From Thalassia testudinum (taxonomy: Eukaryota > Streptophyta > Magnoliopsida > Alismatales > Hydrocharitaceae), in assembly GCA_037157565.1 (NCBI GenBank), contig JAZHRO010000036.1, positions 128,472,001 to 128,536,000 on the forward strand: 64,000 bases of DNA. Reading direction: 5' to 3'. A program made the translations under genes and the position numbers. Positions 56,204 through 64,000 of the stretch are shown here, piece by piece. Below the pieces are notes generated by a model. The model saw only the letters and a list, made by a program, of their open reading frames with translations, made no database searches and had not been told where the DNA came from. Positions within the stretch are counted from its first letter, which is position 1; each line of letters opens with the position of its first letter.

Positions 56204-56525
56204 TTCCTTACATCGGAAATGCCGTAAGGGCCATCAACTTTTGTGCAAGGATGGTGGCTAGACCATGGGCATAAGAGCCCATCTACATGCCAACTAAAGG
56301 AAGAGGACAACCTCTAGAGGCTATAGAGGAGCCTTCATGGCCGACCAAGCATAAGAAGAGAAAGGGGAAGAAGAGGGTGCATCCTCTCTATGGGGAAGAG
56401 AGGGCACACCCAAGTGAAGAGAGGAGAAGAGGGTGTTGCACCCTTTAATCTCCTTCATGCCGCTAATCGAATGACTTGCAACATCCATCAAACAATCACA
56501 ATAAAGCACTGTTGTCGAGTTTTTA
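56204..56525. other. Short interior remnant between LTR D and the next primer binding site
   Basis: About 320 bp, partly A/G-rich ('agaagagaaaggggaagaagag'). By position it is the start of the interior of the element with LTR E. No gene seen. Confidence 0.4.
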
Positions 56526-56543
56526 TCCCCGACAATAATGCCA
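56526..56543 (-). promoter_or_regulatory. Primer binding site of element E (decayed)
   Basis: On the minus strand TGGCATTATTGTCGGGGA, five differences from the tRNA-Asp complement, all G-to-A or C-to-T. Confidence 0.65.
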
Positions 56544-56549
56544 AAAATA

Positions 56550-59060
56550 TGATTGTCAATCGACGGGTTACACTAAAAAGAGTGTTTAATGTGTCGTTGT
56601 TGTAGTATAGGTGTCACAAATGCAAACTAATGTCGCGTCACCTTTATTTATTTACAATTTTTACTGGTTTATTTCCAAGTCGTTCATTGGGAGGCAGTTA
56701 TTGATATACATTACTCTCTAAGTCCAAAAAATATTCTTTTATTCCAAAAATGTTAATTTTATTTACAAAATGAATCAATGAATCAATCAATGAAAGAATT
56801 GGTTAATTATTTACAAAAGAGTCAACTAACATGCATTATAATTCCTGAAATAAATGTACTACAAATAGGCATCAAAACTATATGTAATTACTCTGTGTTA
56901 GTTATATACAATAGTATAAGTATTACCTAAGTATAGGTACAAAAATAGTTATTGCTATCTACTTTACTAGGTTATATTAACTTACTAATACCTTTAGTAA
57001 CGTATATATAGATACAGTAACATATATGTATGTTAGTATAACCTCTGTAAACTATATACATACCCTAAGGCAAAAACTACTATCTATACTAACATATATA
57101 CAAATGTACAATGACAAATAATTGTCACTAAAGCTTTAGTTTATTTATATATTTAAGAGCTCAAACAATACTCATACTCTACTATTTATACTTATATACA
57201 TATATGTATACACTACTTACATATATATATACACTATATACATATCTTATTTACTTAATTTATATACATATAGTTATACTGTGATATTCATATACATATA
57301 TGCATACATCTATACACATGCACACATATGCAGCACCTAGAATACTTAGCCGCAGGAGCAGCCTTCTTCTTTCTTCTTCTTTCCTTCTCTTCACTCTTTC
57401 TCAATACTTAGTCAACTTTGGCATTATTTAACCTCTCATCAGACGTCTGTGTTTTACTTAGATCAAAAATTTATTCTAATAGGTGGACCAGCCTATTTCG
57501 AGGGATACACAACACTCCATTGGGGTGGGACAAGACCTCTACTTTGGGCTATCCCTTCTATTTTCATCCTTTTTTTTGGCCCAATATCAAGTCCATTTAA
57601 GCTTAACTACAGTGCAGGCCCCCGGCCCATCACTATTCAAATATTCATTCATATGCTCATTCATATCAGAAGAGAAGAGAGGTATGAGGTATGTGCGCTA
57701 AGCGCTGATGACTGAGCAGTCATCGACACTCATTCAACTTATACAGCTACAGCACTCCTTCACCACAGGATGCAGTGCTAATCTTAGGTGCCAAATTGAT
57801 GTGACAGCGCTCTATGTTCTTTTGATTTCCATGGTTTTGGTCCTCAATTTGAGGGCTATAATTAGTTCTGATTTTAAATTAAAATATACCATTAGGAAGC
57901 CCTTATATAGGGCTACATAATTATGTAATTTATTTAACAAAATAACTTAATTATTTATATTTTAAAATTGGTTAAAGTTAGTGATTTATACATGTTAAAT
58001 TAAGGGTTAATATATTAATTAAAGTTCCAATTGGTTAATTAATTATACAATTGACCTTATACAGTGTTAATGTACAAAATAAATTATTTATTATACAATT
58101 TTAATATATTTTAGAAACTTTATTTTAATTTATATACATTTAAATATTAGTTTAAGTTAGTTTTACACATAAATAATTTATAAATACCATAATACAGTAT
58201 AAATACAATATAAATAGGTTGAAAATACTTAATATAATATTATACAAGTACACATTATAACTTCAATATTAACTTAAATTATTAATTTACTTTACTTTAA
58301 GTTAATAAATCACTTAATTAACCTAATAACTTAATTACCTACTGTAAACACTTAATTTAATTAAATTACAAGTATTATACATTTCTTATTATATTGTTAA
58401 ATACATACATACAGTATTAGGTACAATTATGTACATATAGATAGGTTTATATAATTACTTAGTTTATTATACATTTAATTAATATAAATTAATAAATAAT
58501 TATACTAAAGTTATATATACATTAAATCATCCTAAATATTTAATTTAATATATAGTATACATATATAAGTTAATTATGGATATTATTTACATATTATAGA
58601 TTATGTATACTTAGCTTAAGTTCAAGTTATATATACAAGTATATACATAGTTTACAAGGTATTTTTAGGTATTTTAGGTGTTTTTCTGATTTTATAGATT
58701 TTATATGTGTAAGAGGGATAGAGGATGAGTGAGAGAGAGATGAGATATAAAAGTTTTTTTTTTATGATTTTTCATCTTTAGTTCTTCATTAAATTCCAAG
58801 GTATACTGAACTGTCGGCTGATATGTTCTACTAAGTCGGGGGTTTAGAATGACTTGAACTTGGCACAAACCTAAAGAAACACGTAATCTTACTCAAGACA
58901 CCTTTATTTATTTTATTGTGATTTTTTAAAGTATTTTATTTATATACAAACCAACCCCAAGATAAGGCCTACAAGGATGTTTTAAAATGAACCTAAGGCC
59001 TTGACTTAACTTGTAATGGCTGGAATGAGAATTTTAACACTCAAAACTACCCAAACATCA
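56550..59060 (-). repeat. LTR E, very A/T-rich (right end uncertain)
   Basis: It begins beside a primer binding site and has a U5-like 'cattgggaggcag' near 56686. A minus-strand TATA box (TATATAAGG) is near 57909-57901, and one GACGTC palindrome near 57441. Long runs of TATATACATA-type sequence fill 56690-57310 and 57910-58640. The right boundary near 59060 is a guess. No gene. Confidence 0.4.
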
Positions 59061-59246
59061 TCATGCAATATTTCTAAACATTAAACATTCATTTATACTT
59101 CAATATCAATAAAATCACCATTTGGACACTTAATCTATTTCAAATTTGAAAAGAAGTTTAAAACAGAAAATACAAGCATTTTGGAAAGAATTAAAATCAA
59201 ATCTTGGTACATGAATGCTTATACATGAAACTCTAACATTACAAAG
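59061..59246. other. Unassigned A/T-rich sequence
   Basis: Nothing recognisable; lies between LTR E and the U5-like end of LTR F. Confidence 0.3.
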
Positions 59247-59516
59247 TGTTCGCTCACGAGATGCGTAAAAGATTAAGTCTTATCGTTGTAGTGCGAATCA
59301 TGATGAAACAAATAATATTTATAAAGTTTGGTATATATCGAGTCGTTCGCAGGGAGGCAAACACAATTTCTATGCTAAAGCTTTTCAGAATTTTTTTCTA
59401 AATGAATATTTATATATTTATATATGTATATATATAGGCATCCGATATCCAGATAATCAAAACATTATTGCTATTTGGAAACATTTTTTTCAACTATGAA
59501 TAGAAATAACTATGCT

Positions 59517-59549
<33 letters not shown>

Positions 59550-60164
59550 TAGCAGATGACGTCGCTTGTAGGATTCTTGTGTGAAGTGCGACAACACTTC
59601 AAATCCAGAGCATTAGGAGGAAGTCTAGAGAGAAGTTGTAGAGAGAGAGAGAGGCTAGAGTTGTATCTAGTGGGACCTCTAGTGGAAGATATATCAACAA
59701 GGGGGCCCTGGTCTTCTTTTATAGCTTTGATGAGGGGCAAAGAGGGCATTTTAGCCCTTAAAATCATGCAACAAATTTAGGTTGATCAGATCCATTGATC
59801 AGGAGATCAACGGCTCTGATTGGACCTCAAAATAACCTTATTTGCACCTTCTATGCTTAGATTTAACCTGGGCTTGACATGTGGCACGCCCGCAACCATC
59901 GAATTGCCATCACATGGCTATCGCTGGGCCTTCCTATTCTTTGCGCACCGGCTTCTATGTTCCCTCTCCTCGCGTGCACTTGCACATTCAAATCATGTGC
60001 CCTTTGATTTCGGTCATCTGATCTCTCAATCGGACAGCTTAAAATCTCACCCACACCACCTCTTTTTGAAGAGAGCGCGTGAGATCGCGTGTAGCATGCG
60101 TGTCTCTTCTTGCGTGCAGCAGTGGAGGTCTCTAGTTGCGCCACACGGCCGCTTCAACGCCCAC

Positions 60165-62979
60165 TGATGGGAACACCATCATGAGCCCTAACTAGCTCAT
60201 TTTGACCCAATGAAGTCAATAAATGCTCCTACATAACCGCTAGAAGGTCATAATTCATTGCATAACCATTCTGAGAGAAAAATAAGAAACTAGGGTTAAA
60301 ACTATAATTTTACCAATGCAATACAACCATGGGTTTTTGCAAGAGGTGAATAAAGGTGAAATGGTCTTAATAAGATAACAAGTGGGTTGGATCAGATAGA
60401 AAAGGATTTGTGTGTTCTGTGAATTAAATGACTTCTGGAAACCCTAAAAACAGACCTACTTAATTAATCAAGGTTCTGGTCAGTATAAAATTCACCTAAA
60501 CCCTATAAAAATAATATAAAAATATTCTCTAGGGTTTAATACCTTCAATTTGGCCATCAGAACCCATTTTGACCTGAAATGGAGTCTTAGACAGATATTT
60601 GCCCTAATTTGGGTTTTTGCATAAATTACCTTGTCAAACATGTCAAACCAAAATCGAACTTCACCATTGCATTCCTTGGGTCCAAATTAGGTTTGTACCA
60701 AAATTTGGACCTAAGGAGAACTTGTCTTGACGTAGTTTGCAAAGTGGTCCTATCTGGTTTCTACCCCTGACTTTCAAAAACCCTTGCATTTAGCCCCCTA
60801 GCTTCTTCATCTTCTTCGTAAATAGGTCCCTCTGCCATTATCGTGGAGGAATCCTACTCCGGCGACCTTTGAAAGGAGATTTCTCCTTTATTGCTCAGAG
60901 AATCTCCTCCAAAATTGGAAGGGAGATTCTCTGAGAAATTCCCTCCAATATGAACCTGGTTAGATGCCCTGAATCTTTCCCAATCTCTCATGCGAATGCA
61001 TGAGAGATTTGGGTCTCTTGAAGTTTCCATCTCCGGTGAAGCATTCCTTGCTTGGAAGCTTGGCTTCCAAGCACAAAACCCTCTCAGATCCCTATTTAAA
61101 GACTCCCCAGGGTCCAACTGTCTCCTTAGCTTGAAATTGGGCTGGAATTCCCCCTAATCCTCTCTCCCCTCCGGCCACAAGACTCCACAAGCTTCGGTGG
61201 TCACTACCTAATTTTCTTGTCTCCCAACCACAATACCAGTGGCAGGTTTATCTTCACCACCGTCCTCCGTGTCGAGCAATACCAGCCGACACCGTTCCTA
61301 CCCCGTCTTCACCGCCGCCTCTCCTACGAAGGTTCATCTTCCCCACGTCCGGTAACCACACTGGCATGGGATCTCTATCCCTTTCATCCCTTAGAAGTAG
61401 GTTCTTAGATTCCCTCTATCTCACACTTTCTTCCTCTCTCTCTATTTCCCAAAACCGACCACCGACGCTATTGACCACCGTCATCTCCTCCATCTCCGGC
61501 GACTCCTCCGGTGTGGTGCTCCCACCGCTACGCACCTCCATCCACCTCGCCGACCACCCTACAACCTCCACCACACCTTCCCGCTCATTTCCCCTCACTC
61601 CATTCGCTCCATCGTCCACCCAAACACCTCCTCGAACACACCCACTCCCACGCACATAGTACGCCCTAGGCATGCCACCGCAGGCACCCTCGCTTAACGC
61701 CACTGCCACCGTTACATCCGCGGTGCCACGACGACCCTGCTGAGCATTCCGATGTGGCCATTAGTCCTCTTTTCTTGATTTCAGGTAGTAGGCCCAAGAC
61801 CCGCCATTGCTGCCGATCTTCGACGAAGCTTCAAGCTGCCCCAGGTGTTGCTGTCCTAGGTTGCTGCCCCAGGACGTGCGGAATTACCTCGCTCATGGTT
61901 CCAGACCCTCAAGTGAAGTTGTGTGCCTCTGCAGCCTCACCAATTTGACAAAGACCCTACTGCTGTGGTGCGTGGAAGATAGGTGGGACATTTAGTCCCA
62001 CCTCGGATATGCAGAGACGCCTGTAGCCGCATAAGTTGATTTTGTGCCACCAACTGTTCGCCTCCAAACATTGAGGGTGAGGTCCTCCTCCCCCTTTACC
62101 GGACTCGTCCGCAACATTGCCCACGCGGACTTGGTTGACCTGACTACCCACCTGACCTTCACTCGCTCACCACGCACATCGGTAAGCCTGGACCGGGGTA
62201 TGGGATAGGTCCGATTACCCGATCGGCTGTGGCTCTGGGAGAGCGAGACTGAAATAGAAAAGAGCGAAAGAGAGAGGAGAGTTGCGTGGGGTAAGGGGGG
62301 TTTTTGCTCTGAGAGGATTGGCTCCAACACTTAGCCAGATTCTGAGAGAAGAAGAGCCAAAGAAGGAAGAAGAGAGGAAGAAGAGGAGGACTATAGGGCT
62401 TAAGGCAGAAGGGTTAGAGGAGAAGAAAGCCTAAGGAAGAAAAGGAAGGAGGAAAAAGAAGAGTCACAGGGCTGAAGGAAGAAGAGTAAGAGAAAAGGAG
62501 AAGAGAAGTCTTGCAAAGAAAAAGGAAGAAGAAGGAGAAAGAAGAAGCAAGCCTAAGAAGAATAGAAGAGAAAAGAAGAATAAGAGAAATCAGACAAGGA
62601 GAAAGAGAAGAAGAAAGGAAGCATGCAGACAAGAATAACAGGGATACTGTAGCACAAGTCATTTAAGATGTCTGAATTCATATTCCCTTCTTTAATTCAT
62701 TTGAGTAATTATTCTATGTATTAGACTTATAGTTGGTGATTCAGATCACCATTATTTTGTCTAAAACTATTTTACTCTTCATATACTCATATGCTCTACA
62801 TTCCTAATTAGTTTTTGAGTAATATTTTGTGTTCAAATTACATTAATTGTTGAGATTAGTGTGTGAATTCCATTTGCTCCCTGTGTTTGACCTCAAAATC
62901 TTTTCGAGTAACAAAATTGTATTTGTTTTCAAAGCGATTTCGACTATACTGCAATGCGATTATTTAAACATTGATCTCA
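60165..62979 (+). mobile_element. M/P-family solo LTR 2
   Basis: About 2.8 kb starting TGATGGGAACACCATCATGAG, then GAGCCCTAACTAGCTCATTT as in M. It has all the P-LTR parts: 'ggacctaaggagaacttgtc', G/C-rich stretch, USE/TATA (61995-62035), A/G-rich tract (62340-62630) and an A/T-rich U5 with 'gactatactgcaatgcg'. No interior follows. Flanks share only CCAC, so a target duplication is not certain. Confidence 0.75.
61995..62035 (+). promoter_or_regulatory. USE plus TATA-like pair in solo LTR 2
   Basis: GTCCCACCTCG followed after exactly 24 bp by CATAAG, apparently a mutated TATAAG. Confidence 0.5.
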
Positions 62980-63058
62980 CCACATAAACACCAGTTGATC
63001 ACCATCCAATGGCCAATCATGCACGAGCGAATCGCCTTCCTAATTTTAGCGCTGAGCT

Positions 63059-63111
63059 CATCTTGAACCGGTGCCTCACACTTGTGTGTGGGTGAGCTAA
63101 CCAATGCGCTA
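63059..63111 (-). promoter_or_regulatory. tRNA-like A/B box module in LTR F
   Basis: On the minus strand TAGCGCATTGG (10 of 11 to the A box), 31 bp, then GGTTCAAGATG (decayed B box). Confidence 0.45.
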
Positions 63112-63165
63112 AGGCACATTTTGTGTTGCATTTATGTTTTAGGAAACTCCGCTCTCAGCCATTGG

Positions 63166-64000
63166 ATGGAGATCGAATTCCTACCTTTGGCTCGTGACTT
63201 ACGCTTAGGTGTACATACATCTTTCAAGAGTCTCGCGTAGGTCGGTACGTGGCGTATTACATCCATCAAGGGGATGTTTATTTGGACCTACTCAAAGAGC
63301 TTGACCTGGTCCTCCTCAATTGACATGGTTTTGGGTTTCCTCTTTCCCTTGGTCAAGGCCTCAGGAAATGGAACCTCAGTTGGTTCCTCTAGGATTAGCT
63401 CAGGCTCTTTGTCAGGGATAGGGGTGTCCTGGTTGACCAATCTAGGGCTAGAGTTTGCAGTATTAGGCTTGTCATGGCTACAAAATGGTGGGTCTTGCGT
63501 CGTTGCAGGTGATGATAAAGTTTAATCCTTCCTGATTCTAGTTTGGGTTAGGCAAAATAGGTGTCTACTGCTGAAATCCAGAGTATGAAGTGGAAGCATC
63601 CACCCCGTCAGGTGATGGAGCAGAAGGGGCCTGATAAATAAATTATGCTTGGCCTTGATTTGGGTTCATAACGCGCCTTTGGTTTGGCACGTTATTTGGG
63701 TTCAGAAGAGGCTAAGAAGGAAGTGCACCAGGTTGGCGAGCACTTGCAAGCTAGGCCAATTGATTTCACAGTTCACAGATCTCTTCTTTGTGTTGTTTTT
63801 GCATGTTTACCAAGGTCTAAAGACTCAGGAACGTCTGGTCCTCTTTAGGTGGGCTAGATTGGAAATTTTGATTGGGCCTTAGTTGAGTGGGCTAATACAG
63901 CCGTGGGTTTTATGGTTGGGGTTGGAATTTAGGTCTTGGATTTGGGTTATTTCCTGACCACACAAAGTTGGGATGATTATGCCATCTAGGGTTGTAGGTA
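63166..64000 (-). pseudogene. gag: M-type gag and linker fragment, broken, runs off window
   Basis: Homologous to M 16020-16850 in the same orientation. On the minus strand from 64000: proline-rich gag C-terminal sequence, RQPGALPS, NPNNVPNQRRVMNPNQGQ, SPSAPSPDGVDASTSYSGF-like wording, then the linker toward the protease, with several stops. It ends abruptly against LTR F near 63166, before the protease domain. Confidence 0.75.

Larger units (their letters stand above)
59247..63165 (-). repeat. LTR F (H1/X family), split by solo LTR 2
   Basis: Blocks 59247-60164 and about 62980-63165. The U5-like end has 'tcgttcgcagggaggcaaac' near 59342 and 'gttgtagtgcgaatc' near 59285. A TATA box (TATAAAAG, minus) is at 59722-59715 and tRNA-like boxes at 63111-63059. 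An (AG)n run lies at about 59519-59549. The LTR start is missing; M-type gag sequence begins near 63166. Confidence 0.55.

Noticed and set aside
60165..62979. A 5-bp target duplication for solo LTR 2
   Set aside because: Left flank CCCAC and right flank CCACA share only four bases with a shift; not convincing.

Overview
The window looks like nuclear DNA of a flowering plant and, as far as I can see, holds only transposable elements. No host gene, tRNA gene or rRNA gene was found. Plant origin is inferred from Athila-type Ty3/gypsy gag-pol domains, priming sites complementary to plant tRNA-Asp, a plant L1-type LINE, Ty1/copia LTRs of Sirevirus style, and the plant snRNA-promoter motif GTCCCACATCG inside LTRs. 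Species cannot be told. This density of nested, decayed Athila elements is typical of pericentromeric heterochromatin (inference).

Layout, outermost to innermost, using working names. An old Athila element H1 (+ strand) fills about 1-46514. Its 5' LTR is cut by the window start and carries a 5'-truncated LINE (702-2502) with a 13-bp target duplication. Its protease gene is split by a minus-strand Athila element M (6158-38166; duplication CACGC/CACAC). M carries a copia solo LTR (8059-9754) in its left LTR, a rearranged non-autonomous element E2 (about 17461-23867) in its gag, and a complete, very young element P (26374-36241; duplication CTCAC) in its right LTR. A second copia solo LTR (38376-40051, minus) lies in the H1 gag-pol region. 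H1 then continues with reverse transcriptase, RNase H and integrase remnants and its 3' LTR (44803-46514). H1 itself sits in the gag region of another minus-strand Athila-like element X (5' LTR 47683-49358). To the right are further minus-strand LTR units (D 51923-56203, E from 56550, F about 59247-63165), with two M/P-family solo LTRs (52597-55249 and 60165-62979) and, at the window edge, a minus-strand gag fragment of the M type.

The gag, protease, reverse transcriptase and integrase genes of H1 and M are all broken by stops, frameshifts or insertions. The only long intact reading frame is in P: 543 codons from 30292, with no domain I recognise, placed exactly where gag-pol would be. P shares LTR ends, leader, 3' noncoding block and polypurine tract with M, so it is probably a non-autonomous relative moved by M-type enzymes.

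The most interesting signals are regulatory. All M/P-family LTRs carry an snRNA-type USE followed after exactly 24 bp by a TATA-like box, a spacing like that of plant Pol III U6 genes. Four H1-family LTR copies carry tRNA-like A and B boxes exactly 31 bp apart. The copia LTRs, and more sparsely the Athila LTRs, carry repeated palindromes centred on GACGTC. All coordinates and counts come from reading by eye; divergence figures are approximate.
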